Positions 52,090 through 64,000 of a stretch of 64,000 nt of DNA are shown here, in pieces. Origin of the DNA: Zonotrichia leucophrys gambelii (taxonomy: Eukaryota; Chordata; Aves; Passeriformes; Passerellidae); contig NC_088170.1 of assembly GCF_028769735.1 (NCBI RefSeq), forward strand, positions 63,775,085 to 63,839,084, in the 5' to 3' direction. Position 1 is the stretch's first letter. Every line of letters starts with the position of its first letter. The position numbers and the translations under genes were made by a program. The notes under the pieces were generated by a model, which saw nothing but the letters and a program-made list of their open reading frames with translations, did not search any database and had not been told where the DNA came from.

Positions 52090-54204
52090 ATCCAGCTTTC
52101 AGAGAAGTAGGACACTGGTTTTATTTCATTGTAAAAAGTAAAATCCTTTAAATGCAGATCTTATTAGCTGAGAAGAAAAGGAGGAAAGATGAAAAGCCTA
52201 CTCACCTACTTTCTGTGGAATTGTTCAAGTAAAAACTGTGGGAAAGATTTTCCAGATAAGACAGAGACTTTGCATTCCCATTCACAACATGCTTTTCTCT
52301 GAATCCCTAAACACAACAAATAATCATGCTTTAGTAAGCACCTGCTTGGCTTATTTGAAGAATCCTTCTGTGATGATATTAAATCCTGACCTTTGACTTT
52401 TCCTGTCTGATGCCAAAATGATTATTTCTGCTGGTTCTCAGTTTGACATCAGGGAGCAATTGGTTAAGCCTCTGATCCTTCATCTTGTTATCTGCTGTTC
52501 TTATAGATGTCCATCATGCTTCTGTATTCAGATTTATAAAGACAGATTTATTATTCCAATAACTATAGAAATGTGCCTCAGTTTCAACTGATATTAGCTC
52601 ATCCACAACGTAGAAGAGCCAATAATGCTTTTTTTCTTGGTTTCTTCCCCCTATTTGCCCACAAAAACTGATAAAAGGCAAAAAAACCCATTCAATCCAT
52701 GGAAGCCAAATAGTCACAAATTTGAAGCCTGTAGAGTTCAGTTCACCTCCATAGAACAAACTCTGTTAATGAGAATTCTGCTATTGCTTGTCACACCTAG
52801 ATTCAGATAGAAAAAAAGAAATGAAAATATTTTCTAATTAAAGCATATTACAGATTTGTGCTGTCCTAAGTAATGAAAAAAAAGTCTAGCATTTAAGCAT
52901 TGAAAACATTGGTTTCAAAGAAAAGCTTTTATTTTTCAAGTCAAGTTCATTTGTCATTTATTTATTTTTCATTTTCATTTGTCAAGTTTCACTGACACAT
53001 TTGATTTCAGATGTATATGTTAACCAAAGTGAGGTCAATGTATATGTCCTACCTTAGGGTAATGTGCTTGTGCTCACCTTAGGTAAGCATATACCTTAGA
53101 AATTAGGCATTCCTTATGAACTAATTGCTTTTATTTTGAAGTCACCATATTTTTTCAATCCTCTGAACCAAAAATGCTGACAAACTTGCTTCTAAAGCAA
53201 AGTTCAAAAGTAACAACACAAACAACTAGCAATTTTGGTTGCTAATAAAAATACAGCTCACTAGGAACATGTGGTTTCTATGTAGGCAAAATTCTGTGCT
53301 AGCCCACTTCTGATGATAGAGGAGACCCAGACCAAAGACTCTGGCCCCCACAGTGGAGTAAATAGAGCTGTCACAGTCCTGCTGCCAGAGCTGGTGACCT
53401 TGTGCCATCCTGGTGTCCCAGCAGGGACAGTGTGGAGCACCACAAGCTCCAGCACCCCCATTACATGCTCCAGTGATGGGGGATCCATGCTCCAGTGACT
53501 GCACATACCAGGGAGATTTCCATGAAAAGCTGCTGTTAGGGATGCTTGGGCACTTGTAGGAAATGGAAGCTAATGGGCTGAAGAGCTCAAACACACATCA
53601 AAGTCAAGAAGCTAATGCCTGGAATTAGTGACAACAATGGCAGTGTCCTTGGTGATTTCCATTTGTGGTGATTTCCATTTGTTGTGCTGTGTTCCAAGGC
53701 AGATCCATTGTGACAATTTCCTAATGCATTCACTCAGAGAAGCATAGGTTGTTGGTAATGTGACATTTCAATTTAAACTGTTCAATCAAATCACATTACA
53801 TGTCATTTGCTGTTTGGTCAGAGCATTGAGGTTGTTTCTATCATTGCTGATTTCCCCCAAGTGCAGGTCACAGCATTAGCTGACATTGCTGCAGCAGCTC
53901 TATTTTACATTAGCACTTCTTTTTGAAAAAAAAAATGGATTTATTCCTTTGCTTTTATACCAGTGTTTCCTTCAGTATTATAGCTGCTTTCAAACCTGCA
54001 TTGCTCTATCCTTCCTTTCAGGTAAGGAGGTCTTTTATTAAGAATTTGCATCTGATTACTGTGGTTGTCCAGTGTCCACAAGAGTAAAGAGTTCCCTACC
54101 AAATCAGCATATTTTTAATTCCCAATCATGCCCACACAAACAGAAATAAGTAGAATTGGTTTCAGTATTCCATTGAATCTCTCCTCTGTAGGGCTGATCC
54201 AGCA
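52090..54204. other. Gene-free stretch
   Basis: No gene recognised. A GC-richer part at 53310-53530 carries a 122-codon reverse frame with no recognisable domain, possibly an old transposon fragment. A 16-base perfect tandem duplication sits at 53651-53682 and is listed separately. Confidence 0.5.
53651..53682 (+). repeat. 16-bp perfect tandem duplication
   Basis: GGTGATTTCCATTTGT occurs twice back to back with no difference. Confidence 0.95.
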
Positions 54205-54205
54205 C

Positions 54206-54776
54206 TATCACTGGCCAGGGGCTCTGTACAAATCACAAATGGACAGGACTGCTGTGGAATGTGCCTTTAGCTGTTTTATTTTCCAGAATCAGTCTCATTA
54301 CATGGTTATGACAATGGGAAGATGCCATCAGCTCACATCCCAGGCAGCAGACCAAAAACCAAATGTTACAACTCACTTTATAAGTTTTTTGACCAATCAC
54401 ACAAAGCAAAAGCACATTGACAGTAGTTCCATCCAACCACTATAAGCACATGTACCTTTGGTTAAAACAATGCTTGCTTATTTCGAATACAATACCTACT
54501 TGTAAGCCTTAAAACTCAATGCACAGAGCTTCATTATTAAGCTTAAAACTTCCTAATATCTCACTAGATAAACTGTTCTGTAGCTTAGGGAGTAATTCTA
54601 GACAAGCATTAATAGACAGACCATTGTTCTATTTGTCCTTGCTTTTCTACTTCTTACATAATTTTTTTTGCTGAGTTATTTTATGGCTACTGCTTAACTC
54701 TAATCACAGTTCTGCTGTCTCTGAGGCCTGCCTTTTGCAGCCTTCCCAAAACTCTCTGATTTTATGGATTCCCACA
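54206..54776 (-). mobile_element. Solo LTR, copy 2 (reverse)
   Basis: A 571-base element, the reverse-complement relative of the LTR at 30084-30653. On the reverse strand it runs from TGTGGGAATCC (54776) to GTGATA (54206), with CCAAT-box (54397-54393), TATAAA (54383-54378) and AATAAA (54280-54275) signals at the same relative places as in copy 1. CAGCA flanks it on both sides (54200-54204 and 54777-54781), a plausible 5-bp target-site duplication if the element includes one more base. Taken as six bases, the flanks differ at one position. No internal viral sequence adjoins it, so it is a solo LTR, formed when two LTRs of a provirus recombine. Confidence 0.75.
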
Positions 54777-57700
54777 CAGCATCCCATTGCCACTGTCAGG
54801 AGCCAGAACACCTTTGCTGTGCCCCTTGACTGGCTGCAGAACCTGAACCTTCTCTTACAAGTGGATGTTGATGCTGGTTTCACCCTCTGAATCTAGTCCA
54901 TCTTTTATTACCTTATCTTCTGCAACTACCTGGTGCCACTGACCCTCCATCCTGGATTGTATGCTGTCCTTTTCCCTTTGGTTTAAATAGTGGTGGGTTT
55001 CTCCCTGCCCTTCTCCCTGTTCTCTGGCATGCAAACCGTGACTTTTATTTCTAATGCATCGATTCATTTGTGAATTCTGCTTGCACAGTAGCTTCTGGCC
55101 TAAGTCAGTTCCCACTGAGGTCAGCTGGCAGCTTGCCTCAGACTTCAGTGGGAAGAGTCTCAAACTGTTCAGTGTAAATTCAGTCCCAAATCTGCAGTTT
55201 GAAGGATGACATTATGTCTCAGCCTCGCTCAGTTTGATCTGTTGATATTTTAGCCAGTTTAACATCTTATATCATGTTCCTGGCATGTTGCTCTGAAGCT
55301 GAACACCCCCCATCTTTTGTTACCTTCATGATTGCACTCTCCATGGGTTCTTACAGTGCTCTCATCGCTGTTGTATCTGAAGCCCTTCCAATTATTCATT
55401 GAGTAACTAACATGGCTCACATGCAATTCATTTCTGGTCTCCCAGGAGGAGCTCACTGGAGAGTTTTGCCATGGCTTCCTCTTCCCCACATCAAACACAA
55501 TCTATCCCCTGGCCTACCCATCAACTCAAAAATTAGAGTTGGTAAGAACACGCTGTCTAAAAAAAAATCCCTCTCCAGCCATAATGAATGTTTCCAAGGT
55601 CAAGACATTGCACTGTTCCCTATGTAAGGGTCTGTTTTTGCTCCAGGATGTATCCTGATACAGATGTCTGGGCTACCTAACTCTGCAGGAGGCCATCTAC
55701 ATTCCAGATGTGGATTCTTGCTCAGATCATACTGGCATTGTCTTGACTATTTCTCAGCTGTAGCCTGAGGGATGTAGCATTAAACACTTAGATAAACTGA
55801 AAGAATGGGTTGCCTCACAATTTCAAGGACGTCCTTGTCTTTGTCCTCAGGCAACATGCTTGTCCTTCCAAGTTCATCCACAGAAGTTTCTATTCCCTCA
55901 CTGCCTTCACATGCTCCCCACTTCTGTCTACTGACACAGCAGAGACCTGGCACTGCAAAATAAAATAATGACTGGCTCATACAATGTCTCAGGTATTGTC
56001 CAAAGGCTGGGAAGCAAAAGAAAAAAGAGAGAAATGCCATGGGTTAGAAGAGCAAATGATATAAAAATTAGAGTGCTAGTTAAATTGAAGAAAAGATGTA
56101 ATAAACTGCACTAGCATGTTTGCATCTATTAGGAAAATATTAATTCACTATAATAATACCTTAAAGTCACTGAATACTCCAAAATAAAATTGATTCCAGT
56201 GGAGGTTGGAAATATTCAGGGTTGGACCTATATGGGAGATTGGAATTTCCTCTCATGATATTGTTCACAACAGTTTATTCTATATTCAAAAGAAAAACAA
56301 TGCTAACAGAAGCTGCAAAACTCCAAGTTGTATGACAACAACACTTTGGAAATTAAATCTTTATGACTTTGTCCCGGAGGATGATTTCAAATGCTAGTCT
56401 GAGCTGAATGTGCACATAGGGCACAGGATATGAAATATTCAGATTTCCAAATCGTCTTTTTGGCTCTGCACACATGCAAAATCTGCCAGTTGATGATGGA
56501 TTAAACTGAGGTCTCATCCCTCCTCTGTGTCATTGTGCATTAACACATAACACCAACATGCTGAAAGAAAGGAAGGTTTAACAAACTTCTGCTTTCTTTT
56601 CTCTTTCCATCCAAAATCATCTTTTGTGAAAATAAAACTGAAATAGTTTGAAACTGAATAGCAAGGCTTTTCTGTCTTAACAAAATATCATATTTTAACA
56701 ACAAAAAGCTAACCAAAAGTGTTGCCTATCTCTTTGTGAACAATTGGCATGAGAACCCAAGGGTTGTTTTGGATTGGTTTTTTAAACACCATGAAAAAAG
56801 TGAAACATATGAAAGTAAAACCCATCATTTTTAAACAGTTCATCATTTCACAGATGAATTGTGGCTGTGACAAATAAAATACTTCTGGATGATCCAGTCT
56901 GTCCAAGGGAACAGCAGATGGTGTAGAATGTCACTTGTCCTGCTGGCCCTCAGAGGTGCCATATTCATCTGAAAGCAGATTGGTAACAGTGCAAATGCAA
57001 AATATTCTGATCTCAGACAGTCACCACATTGATTTACTAGTGGTATGATTCTTTAAAAACAGAAGGCCAAACCACAAACCAAACAAAAATCACTTGAAGA
57101 TGAAGTAGTGTGTTTTGAGGCCCTTCTTTTTTTTCAAAAGTACAAGCTGAAATTCTCACTACTTCAGTAAACATCATGACTTTAAGAAAACATTTGATTT
57201 TGGGAATACCACTAGAAAATCTTGACAACAACACTGTCAAGTAAAGTGGAATAACTGTATTGGGAGTAAAATAATCAGGTTTTGTTAGAATAGAACATAC
57301 TGGATACTCTGAAGGAAAACATGACTTTCATTAGAAGTTTTTATTTAAAATCTGGGAAAGTCTAGGAGTGATATTTGTATAAAACTTTCATAGGTTTCTT
57401 TTCATTAAAACAGTTGTAACCTTTCTCTGTCCCCAGTGTTTATGCTTTTAATGGGCCCCCTGAATAAAGCACTCAGATATTATAAATAATCACTTTTGCA
57501 ATTAGCTTTCCAACTTTCAAAGAAGTTACTGGATGAATCAGGAATGGAATGGGACCATTTAAGTTATTATGGAATCATAATAGGCAAATAAATTCTGAAA
57601 CAGCATGGGAATGAAAACTTCTTCTCTTTCAGAAATAGTCTTTATTTTTTTCTTTTTTGCTAAAGTAAATTGCTTTAATGATTCATTCCACAATAGTCAA

Positions 57701-58102
57701 ATGTCTGCAGGAAAATGTTGCCTTTGAGGGTTATCTAAATAGTTATTCAGCTTAGTATAAGTTCACAGTGGAAGATGGAATCTGCATTAATAACATGCAT
57801 TATGAAAAAAACCTCTGCCTGTGATCTATAAAAAAATCTGTGAGTGAGATTAACTATCCTCAACTAAGAAGCTTTCCCTTGTTATAAAAATCAAGCTGGA
57901 AAGCCATACATATATCAGTAATGAAAAGATTTGGCATTTATTATGACACATAAATATAATGAATGTTAAATTTTATTCTTTTTGGAAATCAGAATTTTCC
58001 ATTTTTTTTCTCTGAAATGCTGCATTTCTGAGTACCTTACTGAGTTCTAGCACTTTCTCTGCCCCTCAATTCCTCCCCGCTCAAGAAACTTACTAGAGGG
58101 AA
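54777..58102. other. Gene-free stretch
   Basis: No gene or transposon recognised. The interval 54780-55750 is richer in GC and has frames of up to 102 codons without recognisable domains. The remainder returns to AT-rich background. Confidence 0.55.
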
Positions 58103-58138
58103 GAAATCCAGGGTGAAATCCAGGGTAAAATCCAGCAT
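58103..58138. repeat. 12-bp tandem repeat, three units
   Basis: Two exact copies of GAAATCCAGGGT (58103-58126) are followed by a diverged third unit, AAAATCCAGCAT. Confidence 0.9.
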
Positions 58139-61100
58139 AGGGAAAAAACCCCAAAACAACCTTATTCAAAAAATATTTTTGTCTTTCTTCTGCTTCCATG
58201 CTTTTACCTGATCTGTTCCTTAATTTTTTCTTTTTTATTGTCACTATAGCCACAGTGCTGAATTTTGGTAAAGAAGGCAGAAGAAAAGACGACATTTAAA
58301 TAACTTTAAAAGTGTCCTTTAAAGATTTTTTTTTTAAATTACTTTTATAACTAACTCAAGGGAGATTTTTATTCTCACAGGAATTGCTATGCTAAATGGA
58401 TTAGCTGCTCATCCTGCCATTGTTCCTCATCTGGAGAAGTTGAGGGGTTTAATGAAAGGAACTCATTAGAAATGCACTTTTTAATTCCATATTTTCCTAT
58501 AGAAAACAAACAACAAAAAGGCTTCTTCTGTCAGCCACCATTTATCTTGCAAGAATAGTTGGAATTAGTGAAATTGTTCTGTAATGGATAAAGACATGTC
58601 TAATTACTAAATTATTCACTGTTACTGGTGGACATTTGGAAAGAGTGCACACTAAAGCCTGGTCTTTTTCTATTTATAATCTGTACTGATATATCACCAT
58701 GCCAGACTCACAGCTACATAAGCTGAGAAAATTGCACTGTTGACAGTCACATCTTTTACCAAGTAAGAGCAGAAATTCTACGCCACAAATCCAGATTCAA
58801 GGGTTATATACCCAAACCTTTCTGTACCATATGTTTAGCCTGAGATTTTGATCTAACACAGTGACAGTTGGATATAATCTTTATTGGTCTTACCTTTGCA
58901 GAGGTTAAATGCACAAATGAAACCAGCCTGTGTGGATTTAACTAGATTTTTAAAATGATATGAACAGGGTGGCAAAATGCACACACAGAAAATACAAGCA
59001 TCTTTCCTTTGCTGACCCAGGTTTGATTTGATTCAGCACAGAAGCACAGAAAATGTTAAAGGTCTGGGTTATGTTTTTGAAAGAAGACTCCATAGAAAAT
59101 ATGCACACAAATTACTATAATGAAGGACAGTTGGCAAAAATGATAAGAATGATAAGGGAAAAAAGTGAACATATTTCAGTCTGAAATAGTCTTTCGCTAT
59201 CACAAACCATCTGTTTCCACAAAGAGTTGGAATGATGCTTAGCCATGTTTTCCTAGCTGGAAGTAAGAAAAAGGAAAGTATTTCTCTCAAATCCCCATGA
59301 TCATGCTAGCAATTTTTTAATGCCATGGTTCTGAAAATCTTTTCTTTGAAGTCAGACTCCCTGGAAGCACTGAATTCACAGTTTGTCGCAATGTCTTAAT
59401 GTAAATCAACAAATCATTCTACTGGATTCTTATTCTTGCACTCCAAAGCAAATAGAAATATTCTGTGTTCAATACTAAATCACTGCTTTTAGTTAAAAAT
59501 AAACAAACACTTGAAAAAGTGCTTCAGAGCAAGCTACATTTTGATCAGCAAATGAGAGTTTAGTTTTTGTAATTTTCTTCCCCAACTCATCTCAGGAAAC
59601 ACAGAAGCTGTTTGATTTTTAGACTTTTTGACATTTAAAACAATGAAATAATGAAATATACCACATTTTAAAATTCCTTAGGAGGAGTCTCAAATGTAAA
59701 TTGTTATCATATATTTTTAATTAATTGGCAGGAAATAATTTTTGAAAATGTTTCTGGCTACATGGCTCAATTTGAAGCTTTTAAACTAAAATTGGATGTA
59801 CCTACAGTTTGTGAAGTAACAATGTTTATGTTCAGCTGAAATTTACTCAAGCCTTTTCGGATGCTGCTATAGAAGAGAAGCTGCCTCATTAGAATTATTT
59901 TCTAATGCAGGAGCTTCTTAGTGAGGAATAATGTCAGATTGTGACTTATAACCCATTTCTTCAGCACCACTTACATCATCTTGTAACTAATCATGGAGAG
60001 GTCAAAAGATTTCAAGAAGACAACTGACTTAATAGAGTCCTATTAGCACAGGTCAGACAGCAAAATGGGATTCTGAAGTTATGCAGTCCAAGTGTGTCTT
60101 TGGTCAAGTCACATGGAATAGATGTGCAGCTCTGGGGCTTTTCTTCCATTTTCAAGAAAAATGAATTTATGGCCATGCCCATGTGCTGGGTTATGTGTTA
60201 AATGAATGCAGCAAGCAGCAATCTCTCAGTAGCACAAATAATTCTGTACTTTGCTGACACAGGCTGCCTTAAGGTGGAAGAAGAATGTTCTCTTAGCTGA
60301 TAAGGGCTCCAGGTGTATTATATCTTGCAAGCTCTCTTGAATCACTTCAAACAATTAATTTGGAAGGAATTTTGAATAATAAAAGGACATTTCTTTAGTC
60401 ATTTGTCCTCAACATGTGATTTAGGCAATTTTGGTATGGGGTTTGAGAGATCACTGGTTGTGTGCAGTTAACAGGGAACCACAGGCAGCACAACTTGGCC
60501 ATTCTCAGCAGATTTCTGCATCATTCATGTATTAATAATGTTCACTGGCACCTCAGGGGTGGCTTCATCAGAAGGTTTTTGAGTGAAAAAAACTTTGAAT
60601 AACAATTCTGGCTAAGCAGAGCAAATAAATCAATATTGATAGCAGTTAGAAGCAAAGCTGGTGACAGGTATATCCAAAAGATTCTACAAAGCTCCAAAAC
60701 ACCATTTTAAACTCTGGGAGTTTAGGATATTTAAAAGGTTGGACAAGTGGTTGTGGAGAGGGACAGAGAGCTAATGGCTGTTCAACGAGATCCATTTATA
60801 GGATGAAGTTTCAGATAACCTATGAATCACACCAGGGGTTGGGAAACTTTCCTTCCTGCAGTTTGAATTCTGGCTTTGTACTGTATCACTCACACCAATC
60901 AGAGTGCAAAAGACCAAATTTTTGGTGCTGACTCCACACTCTCAAGACAAACTCTAAATAAAGTTTTCTTATTTAGAAATTGCTATATATAGGCATCTTG
61001 TAATTTGAGAACAGATCAACATAGCAACAGACAAATAACTTACACTTTTTAGTGACATTCAGATTCTTTTAGTCTGTGACCAACTCCCATGTAGCTGTTT

Positions 61101-63863
61101 AGTGATGGATTTGGTGGTTAGTGTGCCAAATTTTATAGCTATGACTCTTCAAACTCTGTGACACACTCATTTTAAGATTAAACAAAGCAGTCTTTACAGC
61201 ACAGCAGTAAGCTAAAACATGAGCCAGATTCACATGTACCAACACAGCACCAGAATGGAGCATCAATGCAAACAGGCTATTTAAAAAAAAAAATAAAGCA
61301 GGATGGAAATTTTAGGCATGCCTTGGAAATTTCAAGTGGATCAAACTGAATTTAGTGAAGCTGGAATTCAGTCAATCTGCTGGAGGCATATCAGCCTGGC
61401 CTAAATTAAGATAACTATGAATGATTTAAGAAACTGACCAGGGGTTGGGATTGTACTCCATCACATTTCTGGTACTTTCAGATCTATCATTTATGATAAG
61501 CAAGTGGGAATGATGGCTGTTATCCTGTGATCAGTGAGCAGATGGATCCCATATTTCAATAGGAAGTAAAGCTACAAATGACACAGCCAAATAATGATGG
61601 CTTTTGCCAATAGCCTTTGATAGAATATCTTTTGTAATAAAATAAGATCCTTGTGTATGGTCTATAAAACAGCATTTCAGAAAAGGCTTTGAAAGATTAT
61701 TTTTTTCTTTTAAATAATGTGCTTCTGCAACAATATCTACAAAGACATAGGCCAAATACTCAACATCTGTATATCTTATTTCTTATTTTGAGCAGACACT
61801 TGGCACATTCACAGATGTATTTTCCCTCAAATAATACAAACCAGAAAACACATTATCATTTCCATTAGTTCTTTATCAAGAGAAAGGAAAATAATCTATC
61901 ATTTTCATTTCAGTAAAATTATTATCCATTCTGCCATGCTTGAAACACTAATGCTTATGACACTCCTTACAACACAGTCCTAGTCACTCAGCAAATTTAG
62001 CACTTGACTTGTCCTAATATATTTTAGAATCTGTCATTAAAAGTGCATCACACATTATCTCTCATTGTTCCCCAAAAGCTATGATCAAGGGTCCACATTT
62101 TGGATTTCTCTCTCCTGCAAGTGTCATTTATCAAATCACTGCCCAGAACACTAAATCTTAAATCTTCTCAACTTTCCTAACGCATATATTGCTGTCACTA
62201 TGTTCCTAAAACTGCTCCTGCTATTGTAATTATTTATATGTGTGCCTCAGCCAAAGTTCAGATTTGTGATTCAATGTATTATGCCAATGAAAAGATTCAT
62301 CCTTGAGAAACTATGGTGGATGACACAGTGCAAAACAGTATGAGACATGCAGCTGCCTTCCTCACATGCTCTCCTGGTCTTTGAGCTCCTCTCTCTTCAT
62401 TTAACCAACTGGTTGCACATTGCATAAAACAAGCTTCTCATATTATGTCTGAAATTTTGGCATTTTCTTAGTGTTGTTTTCATTTTTCAAAAAACTTCTA
62501 TGCAATAATGTAATCCTACATTCTGTTATAAATAAAAAAGGTCTCCTTCCAGTCTAAACAAAAGCAGAACGTATATCACAAACAACAAAAGCTAGAAAAT
62601 AAGACCCAGAAGTTTTAGTGTTGTGTGTGGAGAAAAAGGACAAGAACACTCATGATGAAAAAATTCTTTTAATAGGAACAGAATGGAGTTTCATTGGTGC
62701 ATGAAATAGCATGTGCTTCCTACTGCTCATACTCCAGAGCATTTTCAGTTGTCAAAGAGGACCTTCACAGGCCATTTTAGTGGCATGGAAAAGGAGGGAA
62801 GGTAAAGTATGCAACAAATGAATTATGAGTCCCTGAGATAAAGGGATAAATGGAGTTTAGACAGTATTAAGTGAAAACATTTTTACCCTCTTCATCATGT
62901 TTTAAGTCCTACGATCAGAAATGCACATTGAAATACACCCCATGTGAGAATGTGACATCTCCTCAGGAACAAGTAAGACAAAAATATAACAAGAAGTAAA
63001 AATACTTACCATGTGGAAGGGAAAGATACAAAGAAAACAATATGCAGATGCAGGTTGATTGTTGCCTGTTCCTGTCCTCCTACTATGTCTTTTTACAAAA
63101 AAAATAATATGAAGTAAAAGGTGCAATATGCCCCAGATGAAACCAGCACAGCCTGGTTTAATGCAACATACTTCACTAAAAGTACATTCCTCGAGAATAT
63201 GATTATGATTTCCTGACCTGGCAGCAAATATCTGACTTGTATCACATTAAGAAACAGGGAATTTCTAGTCTTCTCTTCATCAAAGGAGAATTTTTCGTGT
63301 TTCCCTCAACTTTCCTATTTCTAATCTGGAAAACTTTTCTTCAAAAATCTTCAGTCCACAGCTGTGCTTTGGGAAATGGAGCAGCTTACCTTAGCTGTTG
63401 ACATCAGAGGGCTTTTCCTTAAAGAACAGCAACAACTTCATTCTGTTACCCATCTTCCCTGCATGGAAGCATCACCCAAAATGTATATAACGTAGATTTA
63501 ATAACAAAACATTGTGTTTCCTTAACTAATTAACCTTAATGACAATGACTCTCATGTAAGTCTTTTTAAACATTCCTGTATGCCCAAGCTGTCAACTTCC
63601 AAAGCTAAAAGAACAGTTTCAGGGCTGCACATGCCAACACCTGTGTTCAACTTGAAATCCTTGACACTGATCCATCCACAGAGGCAATCAAGTCTAGTAC
63701 GGGTCAGTAGATACAGTCCAAACACTGAGTATTTATGGTTGCTTTCTTCATGAAGGAAAAAAACAACAGCCAATTTTCTTGGGAGAAAGTTAAGAACCCC
63801 ACCTACCCATGAGAGAAGCAGAGAAGAAGCAGCTTGCTCATTCCTTCATGTGGAAATGCACCT
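58139..63863. other. Gene-free stretch with CNE-like segments
   Basis: No gene or transposon recognised; frames are under 80 codons. About 58370-58760 and 59850-60120 are repeat-free and rich in TAAT/ATTA homeodomain-core words, a texture often seen in conserved noncoding elements. This is suggestive only. A 14-base A run lies near 61279-61292. Confidence 0.5.
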
Positions 63864-63915
63864 AACACTGGAAGATGTAATTGCAATGACATGTAATTGC
63901 AACACTGGAAGATGT
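63864..63915 (+). repeat. Interlocked short duplication
   Basis: AACACTGGAAGATGT occurs at 63864-63878 and 63901-63915, and ATGTAATTGCAA occurs at 63875-63886 and 63891-63902. The two repeated words overlap each other, as produced by local slippage or templated insertion. Confidence 0.9.
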
Positions 63916-64000
63916 TAAGAAGGATAGCCATTAACACTTTTATTGCAAGGGAAAGAATTAAACTTTGGCCAAAGAGTCAAGATTTGTCATTTCCTGTCCT
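63916..64000. other. Window end, nothing seen
   Basis: The last bases show no recognised feature. Confidence 0.6.

Noticed and set aside
53226..53594. A 122-codon reverse frame in a GC-richer patch
   Set aside because: No domain recognised. GC-rich patches carry fewer stop codons, so a frame of this length is expected; an old transposon fragment is as likely.
55090..55150. A GACTTCAGTGGGA word resembling an ancient amniote repeat
   Set aside because: Only about a dozen bases match what I remember, without flanking support.
1..64000. CRISPR arrays, operons, prophage or bacterial mobile systems
   Set aside because: No regularly spaced repeats, no tightly packed genes and a typical vertebrate composition with CR1 and LTR elements; these systems are not expected or seen.

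Overview
This window looks like a 64 kb stretch of bird nuclear DNA with no protein-coding gene that can be supported. The avian assignment rests on two CR1 LINE 3' ends (about 15.33 kb and 34.37-34.66 kb). The longer one carries the usual CR1 tail built from degenerate ATTCTATG-like units. A reverse-strand LTR at about 21.7-22.4 kb also reads like the common avian ERVL-type LTR. The sequence is AT-rich, poor in CpG and sparse in recognisable repeats, as expected for a bird intergenic desert or a very long intron. No bacterial, plasmid or viral gene organisation is present. Lineage within birds and chromosomal position cannot be told from the sequence alone.

Layout. 1-14.9 kb: unannotatable AT-rich sequence with two A-rich low-complexity tracts (2.8 and 5.7 kb), an unexplained 166-codon open frame (2.9-3.4 kb), a G-run cluster (7.1 kb), a (TA)n tract (10.7 kb) and a paired A-tract/T-tract (12.9 kb). 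14.9-21.7 kb: a 77-bp element present twice in the same orientation (15.0 and 18.5 kb), a short CR1 tail, and two smooth, repeat-free, moderately GC stretches (16.2-16.8 and 20.9-21.3 kb) that could be conserved noncoding elements. 21.7-22.4 kb: ERVL-type LTR, reverse strand. 22.4-30.1 kb: nothing definite. 30.1-30.65 kb: a solo LTR, forward. 31.1-31.3 kb: a compound (TTCC)n plus nonamer minisatellite. 34.4 kb: CR1. 35.5 kb: a perfect 24-bp AT palindrome. 36.4 kb: (GT)n. 38.4 kb: an exact 70-bp tandem duplication. 46.5 kb: (GATA)n. 47.9-48.5 kb: a block holding 15 CpGs in CpG-poor surroundings, with a perfect CACGTG palindrome, the best candidate regulatory element here. 51.7-52.1 kb: an unexplained reverse-strand 116-codon frame. 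54.2-54.8 kb: a second copy of the 30.1 kb LTR, inverted and flanked by a short direct repeat. 55-64 kb: AT-rich DNA with small tandem repeats and one more CNE-like stretch.

No gene set works together here. Every long open frame is either created by a microsatellite or is short enough to occur by chance in this much sequence. No previously undescribed coding system was found. The items most worth checking are the CpG-retaining block, the inverted LTR pair, the repeated 77-bp element and the exact 70-bp duplication.
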